Source: Kryptolebias marmoratus (Eukaryota > Chordata > Actinopteri > Cyprinodontiformes > Rivulidae). From it: a stretch of 64,000 bases of DNA. Positions 24,590 to 36,635 of the stretch are shown here, one piece after another. The position numbers and the translations under genes were made by a program. How positions within the stretch are numbered: position 1 is the stretch's first letter; each line of letters opens with the position of its first letter. The stretch spans positions 4,381,876 to 4,445,875 of the forward strand of contig NC_051443.1 in assembly GCF_001649575.2 (NCBI RefSeq). The letters run 5' to 3'. The notes beneath the pieces are model-generated. The model searched no databases. It worked only from the letters and a program-made list of their open reading frames with translations, and was not told where the DNA came from.

Positions 24590-27110
24590 TAAGGAAAGGT
24601 TTTATTGTGACATAAACCAGAAACCATGAATACTGTAATCTGTAACAGTGACTGGGGCAGGGGTTAGAAAGTTTACAGGTGAGCAGGAAGTTGTTAGTTT
24701 TCTATTGATTTTGTTTAGGTCTTTAAGTTGTTTGTTGTCTTACATGGTTCCAAGGGAAGAGAAAGGATAGGTAGGTCTAGTTTGGAAAAGATCTAGGTGG
24801 TGTGAAACTGGTGAAAAGAATTATCAATTCTTTTCACTGACCAGTTAATGGTGGCTTAAATTTGACCTACCAGGGGAACCCTAGGACCACAGGTGAGTGG
24901 GAAGAAGAGATTGTAAAGAACTCATTGTTATTTTAAATAATTCTGGAGACAAACTGTATGTGGTAGGTCTGGTGGGTAATGACAGTCAAAGCTTGTTCAT
25001 TGAGTACTGAAACTGGCAGGGGATTGGAAAGGGGTTTAGTAGACAATTGAAGTTGTTTTACCAGTTCTATATGAATGAGATTTTGCTCTGCTCCACAATC
25101 AATCAATGGGAAGTAGGAAATTAAGGTTATTTTCACATTCAGCAATGGGAAGAAGCAAATGGAGAGCAGATGAACATGTGGACTGGCCCACCAGTATCCC
25201 CAAACTTACTGGTGAGCATTTCTATTTTAACAGTTTAGGCAAAAAAGCAATAAGTGACTGGGTTTTCTACAATAGATGCACAGTTTAGCATGCACTGTCG
25301 TTGCTCCAGAGTTAAATGAGTCTGGCCTTCATTGGCTTGGTTTTGGCTGAAACTAGCAGAGAGTAAAAGGGTCTGATGGGCAGTGGAGACAGGACTGATC
25401 ACAGATGCGGAAGTGGGAGCCCATCAGGATATGTAGTTTCTTTCTCGGTTTTGTCAGGTTTCACAGAATAGTCAAATGTGAGCAGCTCGGCAACAGACAG
25501 ACTCAGGAGGCAAAGATAAAGGTAAGTAATTTTTTTTACAGTGCAACGGGAGACAGGTATCCAGATCTGGAAGGGAAGGTTGGTGGTAAGTATGGGTAAC
25601 GGCCGCAGATAAGTAGTGCTAGTAGATTTATTGTTGGATTTCTTACTGGCTGTCTTTCTTACTGGCTGTGGAGAAGTCTCAGCATTGAGGAGAGACACGG
25701 GGTGAGTGTTCTCGAGTGGAGGTTCTTCGGGTTAGTCAGTTCCAGATGGGAGGGTAAGTATTTACTGGTAGGTATCCCGCAGACAGGTTGGTTTCTTGCA
25801 GGAGACAGACAGGCAGCAGTGCAGACAGAATCAGGTGAGTGGCTCTCGGGGTACTCCTTTGAAAAGGCGGCGAGTTACACAGACCAGACAGGATTCCAGG
25901 AAGCAGGTAACTCTGAGAGCATACAGAAGATACAAAAACATTAGCTGGCACAAGGAGTCAGAACTTGGTTGTGGCTGAATAGCTTTACCAAGGGCAAGCG
26001 ATGCTCCAGCGCTGGTCTGATCCTCATAGCAGCCTTAAGTACCCAGCAACACTGATGACCCTGATCCTCCGCAGCTGTGGATGATTAGTCTGCCAAGCAA
26101 TCAGAGACTGGAATGGGTAACCAGGAAGCAGACTTACAGAACACCACAGGTTTGTTTCTTTTAAGCAGCTGACTAGCCGATTAGTTAGATCAATCATGCA
26201 AACTCATCTAAGGAATCTGGCATTCATCTTGGAAGGCCAATTGATTTTTTAAATTGTTCTGACAGAACTGGCAAAAACAATATTTAGTTCATTTTCATTC
26301 CAGCCTGTCTCGACTGTGATAATATGAAAGTCAGTGGAGTAATCAACAACAGTACGATTACATAATCTCTATTTTGGAGTCAGTGGGCAGCCTCTTCTTG
26401 GAAGGGGTGATTGAAAACTTTGAGGAAATCTGAGATAAATGTTTTTCAAAAAGAGGCATTCTATAGGATTTGTGGTTAGTAAGGTACGTTTCAGAATAGT
26501 GTAAAGCTCACCTTTTTAAGGGACTGATCAACAAAGCAACTTTAGCATAGGCAGATGGGAAGGCTCAGAGTTTGATTGAGGATAAGAGAGTAGTGTGAAT
26601 CTACGACAGCAATCAGACTTACTTCATTTTTCGGATAGTGAGATGGAGACGTCACGGGACATCACTGTTAAACTTTCTGTTGGAGGAGGCGGTGGAGGGG
26701 CATAAATCTGGAGAGAGGGTTGTAGAGCAGTGAACTTTTAGTCTAAAATTAACAGAATGGTAACCAAGATTGCAAATACTGGTTAATTTATTGTTGGTTG
26801 AGTCCTTTTAGATTGCATTATTGATATCATTGGTTATTCTATATGAACTGAGAGTGGGGTAGAAACTTTCGGCATTAGTAGAACCCTGGTTTTGATTGTG
26901 GTTGGATCGTTCTGTCATAATTTTTAATATATGAATTTATTTCATATGAAGAAATCCAGAATGAAAATAACAGATGGGTAAGGAAGGTAAGTGCAATTCT
27001 TAGTTTGAGGCAAGAGAGCAGACAGGCCGAATGGGTAGGAAGGTGAGGTAACTGGTCTGCATCTGTGCTCATACCATGAGGCCTGAGCTCCCATTTTGAG
27101 AGGCACTGTC
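24590..27110 (-). mobile_element. Ty3/gypsy retrotransposon remnant (gag and protease)
   Basis: On the - strand the order is: a decayed gag capsid region (about 27050-26160), a CCHC zinc knuckle CIYCRKPSHLLLFC (25280-25239), then an aspartic-protease segment LIDCGAEQNLIHIELVKQL (about 25110-25050). The protease active site, normally Asp-Ser/Thr-Gly, reads DCG. Stops and frameshifts are frequent. Reverse transcriptase, integrase and this element's own LTRs are not seen. A younger solo LTR is nested between capsid and zinc knuckle. Confidence 0.75.
25452..26148 (-). mobile_element. Solo LTR nested in the gypsy remnant
   Basis: A 697-bp LTR, TGTGGTGTTC...ACCTGACA on the - strand, with perfect direct repeats GGTTT (25447-25451 and 26149-26153). 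It contains ggtacttaaggctgc and ctggagcatcg, shared with the solo LTR at 54670-55373 (opposite strand), and an AATAAA near its 3' end. It interrupts the older element's gag, which gives the relative ages. Confidence 0.88.
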
Positions 27111-27559
27111 TTCAGCCACAAATGCCTTCTTATGAAGTGAACCGTGGGCTCTTACGCTCACGTTGTCGAAAACGTGCAAACGTGGACAGTTAGCTGTTGC
27201 TTGTCTGAAGACCCTAGTTTATCCCCATAAATGGAATTCAGATCAGAAGGATAACAGAGTTAGCACTGATGGTCCCATGCCAGCAGGGTGGATAAAGCAG
27301 TAATTCAGTACAGAACAGAGTCATACGACTGTTGTTTCCTTTCCTGTTCCACAGCTGTTGGAACTGCACTTCAAGATTCAGCAGATCAACACTTGGTCAA
27401 ATTATGTCCAAGCTAATACCACACATGTTGGAATAAAAAAATATCGGGATGTGGCTGACTCCAGGAGGACGTCAACATGATGCAGGCAGTCTATAGACAA
27501 CCTTGTTGTGTGTGGACTATTGTTGTCTTGAAGAAAGACTGGGGTTCTCTCTCAGGAGT

Positions 27560-28020
27560 CAAGTCAAGTAAAGTCAAATTTATTTTTAAGGCTATACTAG
27601 GACTTTTTCCTTCATATTTGTTGGCCTTTATAAAGAGAAAGTCCACTGGTGGATATTCTCTTCGCTGTGAGAAATTATTTTTACCTTTGGTGCCTAAAGT
27701 CCAAACTGAACTTGAAAAGAAATCTTTTCAGTTTTCTGCTCCGTCTACTTGGAACCAGTTGCAGAAATACATGAACCTAAAGGAGCTGTTGTCACTAAAT
27801 GCGTTTAAGGGTGTTCTTACTGACCTTGAGAAGGAATCATCTGTCTGTAAATGTTTTAAGGGAGGAATATTATAATTATTTTATCTATTTCAATGTTCAT
27901 TTTTTGTTTCTGTTGTGAATGTTTTGTAACCTCTGTGTGTTGCTGCCAGTCTTGGCCAGGATTGTCTTGTAAAAGAGATTTTTAATCTCAATGGGGTTTT
28001 TCCTGGTGAAATAAAAGCAA
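27560..28020 (+). mobile_element. LINE 3' end (Rex1/L2-group)
   Basis: A frame from about 27570 to 27875 reads GLFPSYLLAFIKRKS, then RCEKLFLPLVPKV and FQFSAPSTWNQLQ, followed by LKELLSLNAFKG. This is typical of the C-terminal tail of Rex1/L2-group LINE ORFs. The 3' UTR carries ttggccaggattgtcttgt and aatctcaatgggg and ends at gaaataaaa, a common fish LINE terminus. It is 5'-truncated. Confidence 0.7.
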
Positions 28021-29368
28021 AGAAAGAACTGATGCCAGTCATTGAGACACAGAGCAGGATGACATGAAATATTGTAAAGAGTCTAATACTTGTGTCCAAA
28101 TGGTAAAAACTGATATCTGTGGTTCTACAATGCTTGGCACACAGTGCAACAATTGGAATTGTCTGTCTTGAGCCATCTGAACTTTGTATGGGTAACCTCA
28201 TATACCCATTGGCTCCAACATCAAGCAGTTTCATGACCCATCGTCATGTAAACCCATAATGTGACCCTTTATGAACTTCATTCAGTGCTCCTAATGTTGC
28301 ATAATGTGGCTATGAGGCATCCTCTGTCTGCTGACCTTCAGTTCCTCTTTTGACTGTTGGACACTCCAGCAACTACCAGATAACTATCACTCCACTTGTG
28401 ATGCCATCACATATGCCCTCTGGTACCCATTATACAATGTATATGAGCAACACTGCAAACTGCAAAATTTACATACCCATCACTGGTCTGCATATCAGGC
28501 ACCATGGGTGCATAACTTTGTCATGTGCATAGTTTCCAACGAGTCACTTATTTTTACAGTGGCTCTTAGGTCAGTATTAACATTAGTCAGGAGGAAGCTC
28601 TGACTTTTTGAAATAAAATTATCCACAAAAAATAAAAAAAATCTATAAACATGTGAAAGAAAATATTTGATGTCAGTTGAAATTTCACTGAGCTGCATAG
28701 TGAACTGATTGCAGTCTGGCATCTTCTCCTATGACCTTTTTGGATTGTTCCACACACAGGACATGCAAAACACATTAAGGCTGTGTGTATATCTGCATGT
28801 GTGTCTGTGTGAGCAAAGAGCTGCTTGGATTTTAGTTTCTGAAGGACAACTGAACCAACAGGTACTAACAACAACTGATAAGGTACTAACAACACACAGG
28901 ATCATTAACCAAATCCTAAGTACTGAGATAATGAGGATATTATTCAAATTAATCAGCTAATGGGTTCATTTTGACTGATGTATTTGCAAATGTGAGAGTA
29001 AGTACTGGATGTGCAGGAAATACTGGTTTCTTTAGGACAAGGGTTGACATGATGTTTTGTTTGTATGCTTTAGCATAGTTAGAGATTCCTCATCTTGAAT
29101 AGCTGAGATTATTTTGTTTTCTTTGTTTCCATTGCAAAACTGACAGTAATGCAAAGGTTTTTTAAACACCATTCAGATGAACCGCTATGATATTTTTGAG
29201 ATTGGAGTTGCTTTAGAATGGCAGCAGTCCTCATTTGGTTTTGCTGTTAGCACATCAATGCAATCAAAATTCAACTTTATTTCTTCAAACTGAGGGTGTT
29301 CAAAAATCCATCTACAACAAGTGAGATAGTTTTTGTGCAAAACCTTTCCTCACAACTCCACATGAAAT
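28021..29368. other. Intergenic stretch, no gene seen
   Basis: No supported exon or recognisable element between two LINE copies. Confidence 0.5.
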
Positions 29369-29750
29369 GATCCATCCATCTTCTACCGTTTATTCGTGGG
29401 CGGGTCATAGATGCAACAGGTTCAGGAGAGAAATCCAGACATCCCTCTCCCCAGCGACACTCTCCAGCTCCTCTTGGGGGATCCCAAGGTATTCCCAGGC
29501 CAAAGAGGATACATAATCCCTCCAGCGAGTTCTGGGTCTGCCCTGAGGTTTAATCCCAGTGGGACATGCCCTAAAAACCTCCAAAGAGAGGCATCCTAAT
29601 CAGATGCAACCACCTCAACTGACTCCTTTCAATGTGAAGGAGCAGTGGCTCTACTCTGAGCTTTCCCTGGATGACGAAGATCCTCACCTAATCTCTAAGG
29701 CTGAGCCCAGCCACCCTATGAAGGAAGCATATTTTAGCCCCTTGTATTGG
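29369..29750 (-). mobile_element. LINE 3' end (Rex3/RTE-like), older copy
   Basis: On the - strand it ends in a gatggatc-type tail at 29369 and matches, with substitutions, the copy at 6549-6930. It lies head to head with the younger copy at 29752-30152. Confidence 0.7.
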
Positions 29751-29751
29751 G

Positions 29752-30152
29752 GAAGAGGGTCCGTCGGATAGTCGAACCTCAGATTCAGGAAGAGCAGTGT
29801 GGTTTTCGTCCTGGTCGTGGAACACTGGACCAGCTCTATNNNNNNNNNNNNNNNNNNNNNNNNNNNNNNNNNNNNNNNNNNNNNNNNNNNNNNNNNNNNN
29901 NNNNNNNNNNNNNNNNNNNNNNNNNNNNNNNNNNNNNNNGGGGAAGACCCAGGACATGCTGGAGGGACTATGTTTCTCGGCTGGCCTGGGAACGCCTTGG
30001 GATTCCCCCGGAGGAGCTGGCCCAGGTGGCTGGGGAGAGGGAAGTCTGGGTTTCCCTGCTTAGGCTGCTACCCCCGCGAACCGACCCCGGATAAGCGGAA
30101 GTGGATGGATGGATGGATGGATGGATGGATGGATGGATGGATGGATGGATGG
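29752..30152 (+). mobile_element. LINE (Rex3/RTE-like), youngest copy, interrupted by a gap
   Basis: Open without stops on both sides of a gap: VRRIVEPQIQEEQCGFRPGR (29760-29820) before it. After it come [20 protein letters not shown] and [12 protein letters not shown], ending at a TAA (30092-30094). A (GGAT)n tail fills 30102-30151. The lack of decay marks this as the most recent LINE in the window. The reverse-transcriptase body, if present, is in the 100-N gap at 29840-29939. Confidence 0.82.
29840..29939. other. Assembly gap (100 N)
   Basis: Exactly 100 N inside the youngest LINE copy. Flanking frames correspond to reverse-transcriptase fingers and the far C-terminus, so well over 1 kb of element may be missing here. 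Confidence 0.99.
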
Positions 30153-30394
30153 GTGGTGTTGGGGATCTATCCCTTTTAATTTCAAAGTCAATTTAGAAAA
30201 TGGTCTTTCAAAGATACAAAAAAAGGTGCTTCTGAATGCCACAGAATTTTTCAGTTGGGAGGTTTACCAAATTCAAGTGGCAACAAAGTTTGCATTAGGA
30301 GACTGGAGGACTGTTAAATAAACAGACTTTAATCCAGAAAGGGGCATAGTAAAGCAGTGGTCTGTCGCCTAACAGCCAGAAGGCCACAGGATTA

Positions 30395-30710
30395 CCTCCT
30401 GATCTTTATGTGTGGAGTTTACATGTTCTTCCTGGACACTCTTGGGTTTACTTCAGATACTCTAGTTTCTTTCCACAGACCAAAAACACACATGTTCACT
30501 GGTTCACTGGTAACTCTAAATTGTCCCTAGGTGTGAGTGAGAGCGTGAATGGTTGTCTTCATTTGTCTCTATGTGTTCCTGTGATGGACTTATGACCTGT
30601 CCAGGGTGTCCCCTGCCTCTCATACGGCGACTGCTGGAGATAGGCACCAGCTCCCCGTGACCTGGAAAAGAAAAACCAGTTAAAGAAAATTAATTAATGG
30701 ATGGACACTC
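30395..30710 (+). repeat. Common fish interspersed repeat
   Basis: A longer copy of the repeat at 6210-6385. Recognisable phrases are gtggagtttacatgttctt, aactctaaattgtccctagg and gacctgtccagggtgt, with a short tail atggatgga. The class is not assigned. Confidence 0.65.
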
Positions 30711-30819
30711 CAGAAAACATGTCTTTGTCCTTAACTCAGAACCTGCTTTTTTTGTTTTTTTATTGTTTATATATTTAAACTACCCTACATACCTGATTAA
30801 CTCTGATTAACTCTTTTGT

Positions 30820-31200
30820 TTGTCTGTTTGTAAAATATCTCATTAACTGGTGGATAGATTTTAACTAAACTTTCAGATAGTAATCATTGGATGTACATCT
30901 ACAAACTGTTAACTTTCAAAGTCAACTTAATTCAAGATGGCTGTCACAGGTAACTGACATAAAAAAACACAAAATGGCTATAACTTAGTCAATTTTACAG
31001 ATATTGAGCAAATATCTGGTGAGGTAGTAGCTGATAGTCATTCACAACACCAGCAATATGTGCAAGCTCTCTCATGGGGCATAAGATTACACATCAGGAG
31101 TATTTTTTTTTTAATTTGACCAAAACATAATTTGTAAACATTAGATAATCTTGGTTTAAAACTCTGTCATTGAAGGCATTTTTTCAATGAATGCTAGGGT
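30820..31200 (+). repeat. Dispersed repeat copy with terminal palindrome
   Basis: Carries aaaatatctcattaactgg, gatgtacatctacaaactg and aagatggctgtcacag, then gagcaaatatctggtgaggt. It ends in the imperfect palindrome ggcattttttcaatgaatgc followed by CTAG near 31196. Full length of about 380 bp. Confidence 0.7.
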
Positions 31201-31203
31201 TTT

Positions 31204-31800
31204 TGTCAGGATCGGTGGTTTGTTTTGTGTTTGTCTCTTTTTCCTCCACCGGATGCTGCCTAGGAGCAGAGCCCTGGAGAGGTGCGTGGTCAAACCCAGA
31301 GACACACCTGTGGTGCATTATCTGACTGATGTGGTGGATATTTAAGAAGCAGAGAGCTGACACTTCCTTGCCTGAGTGTTTGTTCACCTTGGTAACAAAT
31401 CGTTCCAGAGAAAGGCCCTCTGAGCATTTTTTTCCCCGAGATAATTGCGTCCTGTGTTTTTTTTTTCCTCTCGTCAGGTTTACCTGGATTCCTCCGGAGT
31501 TCTTCGAGGAGGAGTTTCCCGGAGTTCGTTTAAACCCGAACCGCTGTCAGCCGCCAGCCCGCTTCTCCACTCTGCAAGACTACCTGTTCGCCCTCCAACA
31601 GTTCTTTGCCACTCCACGCCGCCCCAGGATCATTCTCTGCTCCTAACGAACCTCCATATGCTCCTAGTAAGCTTCCTCCCTCCGAGTATCCTTTATTTTC
31701 CCCTGGAATGGCTGACTACTAACCGCCTCCTCTCGTTGACAGTGGCTGAACTGGTAACCCGTTCCAGACTCCTGCTCCTGCTTTTTTTTCTTTCTTCTTT
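31204..31800 (+). mobile_element. LTR-like segment (gypsy-type)
   Basis: Starts TGTCAGGATCGG immediately after the dispersed repeat, has gatatttaagaagc as a TATA-like core, and a long pyrimidine-rich tract as in the other LTRs. I cannot locate its 3' end or a target duplication, so boundaries and class are tentative. Confidence 0.4.
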
Positions 31801-33834
31801 TTAGCTTGCTACAAGCACTGGGATTGTTCTGCCTATTATGAAAGTAAGGACGTGAAGGGAAACTTGTCTGAAATGAAGTAACAACAGGAAGCAGAGATCA
31901 CTAACAGAAACTTTGCCAGCACTTGTTAATGACCAACTTCAAGACAAGTGGTAAGGACTTAAAGACAAAATCTCTTTTGTTTATTGTGGCCTCTTTCTGT
32001 GTGTTTGACCTTCTGATTTCTCAGCTGCTCTCCCTTCTTCTGTCTCTCTCCTCCCCTTCCCACAGACCTTTCTCTTTCCATAATCATCTAGACCTGCATA
32101 TGGTCAGCTTTTTATTGGAACATACAAAGTGGTGCAAACATGCTTAAAGTTTTTATGCATATTTTTGGCAGTATTTTTTGTACTAGTGTTGCAGTTCCGC
32201 AGCATCACAGCTCTGCCTCTGTCTCCATTCCCTGCATGTCTCCTCGAAGCTGCAGACTGTGACCTTGTTTCCTGATTAGATGGTGCTCCCACTCTCTGCC
32301 TCTTATCACAAATACGACATTGATGGATGGCTCTAAGTAGCTGCTCTGCTGTTTAGGGCAAGAGGTCAAGGCAGCAGTTACTCTAACCTAATGTTGTTTT
32401 TTCTGTGACTTAATGCTGATTTCAGCTCATTAACAGGGGCTGCAGGAAATGGGAAAAGGAGAAATCTTCTAAATAAGCATCATGTCCTGAAGGTACTCTG
32501 ATTTTTATGTAAATATTAACTTATCTCACACTCTTTATGTTTATGAAAAAAAACATTGCTTTTGAAGATTAAGGATGCAAGCCATGTACAAATATACATC
32601 AGCTAATTCACATTATGCAGCCTTTTTGCCTACAGGTTATAAAGGATTAGGAATGATTTTGCACTCAATTGAAGCAGCAGAGGATTCGGAGAATCAAAGC
32701 CCCTCAGACTCAGACTATTTTGGGCTGTTGTTAATAGTTCTTGTCAGCCGTAATTTTTAAGTACTTTAACCAATTCATTGCATAATTAGGTTAACAAAAT
32801 TAGCTCATTGCAAAGTCAGTCAGTAGGCGGTAATGCAATAAAGTTATTAACATTCCAGATTTATATAACCATTAATATAAAGGTGATCTGTCTTTCTCAC
32901 ATTTTTTCATGGGTAAAAATGGCATAAATTAATTAAAGAAATTAGTCTTCTCTGACTTGTTCTATATACTTAAATTATTATTTTTTGGATCTTAAATTAG
33001 TTTAAAACCAGAAGAGAAATAATGTGCACCTGTTTGAACAAAAAGTTAAAGGAAATGCAAAAAAAAAAAGAGAGAGAGCGAGAAAAGCAGAATATAAAGC
33101 CAAGTTGTTGTTTTTTTTAAGTACCTTATCAGCTGTGACATCAGTCATATAGCATGGAGTACAGAGAAAAGGGGCATAAGTCTTCACTTCACTTTCAGAA
33201 GAAAGGTCAGAGGCACTCACCAAAGTGGAAGACTGCAGTGATCATTCCATGTCAGACTTCCTATCACATCTTGTCTCTTCTTCAGATGAGTTCTGCAGCT
33301 CGCTGGCAGATAAAAGCTATACGACCATTTCCAAAGTCTCTTCTGCACTGAAAGGCTTCTTAATTTTTTGTGCCTCCTCTTTGTTCTTGGTCTTTACACT
33401 CTTTGCTCACTAATGGAATGACCCCTCAGGGCAAGCTGGATGTTTATCTTTGGCTGTGAGAGCAGCCAGGTGCATGTACACAGTAACAGTTGTTTTGTTT
33501 TTTAAACAGCAAAGGCAGGAGGCCAAGTTTCTACTCAAACACTTCTTCAAAAAAACATGAAGAACATATTTCAAAGAAAAAAAAATCTAGGGGCCCCTTG
33601 AAAGTCACACAGCTTCATAGTATAAATGGCAAAAATGCAGTAACTTCGTGTGTTGACCTACAATGGGAAAACAGTTGAATCTGGTGGAATACAATAAAAA
33701 TGTCAAATACCTTTCTTCAAAATGAATCACTGATATTACAGAATGCATGATTTTATATTGTAAAACTAGTGAGATTAGGAAAAATGTGGTTTTAATAGAA
33801 GCCATTTTTGGCCACAAAGCTGTTCAGAGAGAGT
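31801..33834. other. Intergenic stretch, no gene seen
   Basis: No exon or element is supported. Positions 33120-33200 share text in reverse with 61440-61560 (tgaagactttt, catgctcta, ctgataaggt), pointing to another dispersed repeat of unknown class. Confidence 0.45.
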
Positions 33835-35490
33835 ACTCCCCCACCCATGTAGTGGCTGGGGAACCACTGACCCGACGGAAGAAGCACTTCGAGGCTCTTA
33901 TTAATTCAGCTACCATGTCCACCTTTGAGAAAGCAGAGTCTGAGGCCTCGGGAAAAGATAACAGCTCGGTATGGGGATACTCCCATGCTTCTGCCTGAGT
34001 GCCTCGATGTTAAAGTTGTCACTGGTGAACGAGAGTAGGTTCTGACTGTTGCCTGTGCTTATGCTCCAAACAGAAGTTCAGATTACCCGGCCTTTTTGGA
34101 GTCTCTGGATGGTGTCCTGAAAGGGGTGCTATCTGGGGTTGTTCTGTTAATGTCGCAAGAAGGCTCGGGGCAACATCTTTAGAGTGGCAGACTGGGGTAG
34201 TGGTTCCCATTTTTAAAAAGGTATCAGTGAGAGTGTTCCAACCATCGGGGAATCACACTTCTCAGCCTCCCTGAGAAAGTTTACTCTGGGGTATTGGAAG
34301 AGAGGCTCAGACCGATTGACAAACCTCAGATCTAACAGGAGCAGTGTGGGTTTCATCATGGTTGTGGAACAGTGGACCAGATCTTCATCCTTGTAGGGTT
34401 GCTAAGAGGGTTATGGGAGTTTGACTCTCCAGTTTACACGTGTTTTGTAGATCTGGAGAAGGCTTATGACCGTGTTCCCCGAAGCATTCTGTGGGGTCGC
34501 TGTAGGTGTATGGGGTGCCTGGGTTGCTTTTGAGGGCTATCAGGTCCCTGTATAACCAAAGCAGGAGTTGTGTCTGCATTCTTGGCACAAAGTCAAGCTT
34601 GTTCTTGGTGCAGGTTGGACTCTGCCAGGGCTGGTCTTTGTCTCTGATCCTGTTTTTGGTGTTCATGGACAGGATCTCAAGGTGCAGTCGTGGAGAGAAG
34701 TGTATCTGGTTTGGGAACCTCAGGGTCTCGTCTCTGCTTTTTGCAGATGACGTGGTTCTGCTGGCATCTTCAGGCCATGACCTTTCAGCAAGCACTGGGA
34801 CCGTTCACAGCCGAGTGTGAAGACTCTGGGATGAGAGTCACCTCCTCTACGTCCAAGGCCATGGTTCTCAACTGGAAATGAGTGGAATTCTCCCTCTGGG
34901 TCAGGAATGAGTCTCTGCCCCACATGGAGGAGTTTAGATATCTGGAGAATAGAGCAGGAGATAGATCCACAGATCGGGGCCTCATCTACAGTAATGAGGG
35001 CACTGCTTCAATTAGTCATGGTAAAAAAGGAGTTAAGTCAGAAGGCAAAGCTCTTGATTTACTGGTCCATCTATGTTCCAACTCTCATCTATGGTCATAA
35101 GGTTTGGATCATGACAGAAAAAACAATATCCCGGATACAAGCAGCTAAAATGAGCTTCCTTCATAGGGTGGCCGGGCTAAGCCTTAGAGATAGGGTGAGG
35201 AGCTCCATCATCCATGGGGAGCTCTGAGTAGAGCCACTGCTCCTTTGAGTTAGTTGAGGCGGTTTGGGCATCTGATTAGGATGCCTCTCTTTGGAGGTTT
35301 TTAGGGCATGTCCCACTAGGAAGAGACCTCGGGGCAGACCCAGAATTTGCTGGAGGGATTATGTATCCTCTCTGGCCTGGGAACACCTTAGGATCCCCCA
35401 GGAGGAGCTGGAGAATGTCGCTGGAGAAATGTGTGTCAGAGTTTCCCACCTGGATCTGTTACATCCACGACAGGACCACGGATAAGATGG
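33835..35490 (+). mobile_element. Decayed LINE (Rex3/RTE-like) with rearranged segments
   Basis: Readable pieces are KKHFEALINSATMSTFE (33880), an endonuclease-like block (34045-34140), FVDLEKAYDRVPRSILWG (34445-34500), LLFADDVVLLASSGHD (34735-34785, the reverse-transcriptase FADD catalytic box) and MSFLHRVAGLSLRDRVRSS (35150-35210). The C-terminus reads CWRDYVSSLAWEHL. A GATG-type tail ends at about 35500. The frames are broken by stops. The first piece belongs downstream of the endonuclease in the normal order, so the copy is internally rearranged. Confidence 0.82.
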
Positions 35491-36401
35491 ATGGATGGAA
35501 TATATTGAATCAACTGTTCTTTGGGTCAAGGCTATATAGTTTCTACAAGAAAAAGACTAAAACATTTACTTCATATAATTTCAGAACAGGTCTCTCACAC
35601 ACAAAAACGCATTGCATCTGAATAATGTTTAGTGATCTCTTTTTATTGTCTTCATATTCAACCTTTCAACCATCAATGTGCAGTTAAATTTTGAATTTGT
35701 CCAGTACACTGTTTATTAAAGCTTATTTGACTTGATCAACACATTTTAGCATGAAATAAGCTTAAATCCCTGGTTTGTTAGCATTTTAGCTATGAGCAAA
35801 TATTTCCCATTTAAATCACAAGATGCATTATGTGTTTCCAAACAACATCCAGGGTTACCAACAAAAAGCTTGAAGAGTGAAACAGCAGTCAGAGGAATAA
35901 TATACCTGGTGTTTGAGTGAAAGTAACAATCTAGCCTGGCTATTGGCAGGAGAGATGTCCTTATGAGCATTTTTTTGGTAACTGGTCAGGATGAACCTTG
36001 TGACCCAAGCCAGCCATGGCTCCATCATAAACAGACTACTGCTGGCTCCAAATATCAGTAGTTACATGTTGGAAACTAATGTGCCTTTTTAAAAACTGTT
36101 CCTAACTACTGTAAATAATAAACAATAAATGAGTTGTACAAAGTCAGATATTAATCTAAACATGAATATTTCAAATTTGTCTTGAGAAGAAATTTAATGA
36201 GCAATAAAAAGAAAGAAATGCACCTGAAATAAAATTCAAATAAACCTTTTTATCTTTCACTAAATTCAGTGTAATCAGAAATAAGAATGAGTCAAACATG
36301 TCTCATTGGTTCTGGATGATGTTTAGATGGTTCCTCAGGCTGGGTCAGGATTAAAGTCGGAGTGTCTGGATGAACAAACAGAGATGTTTGACGCGATGAA
36401 T
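35491..36401. other. Unique flank, original upstream side of znf703
   Basis: No gene seen. Because the transposon at 36408-44508 is a clean insertion, this DNA was contiguous with the znf703 promoter now starting at 44515. Confidence 0.6.
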
Positions 36402-36407
36402 GTCCAG
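36402..36407. repeat. Target-site duplication, left (GTCCAG)
   Basis: Identical to 44509-44514, directly outside the other inverted repeat. Marks the insertion site. Confidence 0.92.
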
Positions 36408-36478
36408 TATGGGAGGCCAGGTAAGACATAATTCTGAAATACCGTTCATACACACATATGAAAAGCTCTCATACACAC
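36408..36478. repeat. Left terminal inverted repeat
   Basis: Complementary, base for base over 71 positions, to 44438-44508. Internal to the outer 40 bp it contains copies of a cttttcatatgtgtgtatga-type motif (read in reverse here), a subterminal array that may bind transposase. Confidence 0.93.
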
Positions 36479-36508
36479 TAGTGAAATGTTGTCCTCTCAT
36501 ACACACAT

Positions 36509-36608
36509 NNNNNNNNNNNNNNNNNNNNNNNNNNNNNNNNNNNNNNNNNNNNNNNNNNNNNNNNNNNNNNNNNNNNNNNNNNNNNNNNNNNNNNNNNNNN
36601 NNNNNNNN
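36509..36608. other. Assembly gap (100 N)
   Basis: Exactly 100 N just inside the left end. The first exon(s) of the HECT-like gene probably lie here. Confidence 0.99.
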
Positions 36609-36635
36609 CATATCCTTAGTGCCTTTGAATTTCAG

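Noticed and set aside
27477..27570. N-terminal extension of the frame ending at 27875
   Set aside because: The recognisable LINE similarity begins at about 27570. Upstream codons look like flanking DNA.
30102..30152. CRISPR-like or telomere-like array of GGAT repeats
   Set aside because: It is the simple-sequence tail of a LINE, with no spacers. Similar tails end the other copies.
31329..31804. Overlapping 105- and 119-codon open frames
   Set aside because: They fall in LTR-like pyrimidine-rich DNA and match no protein motif.
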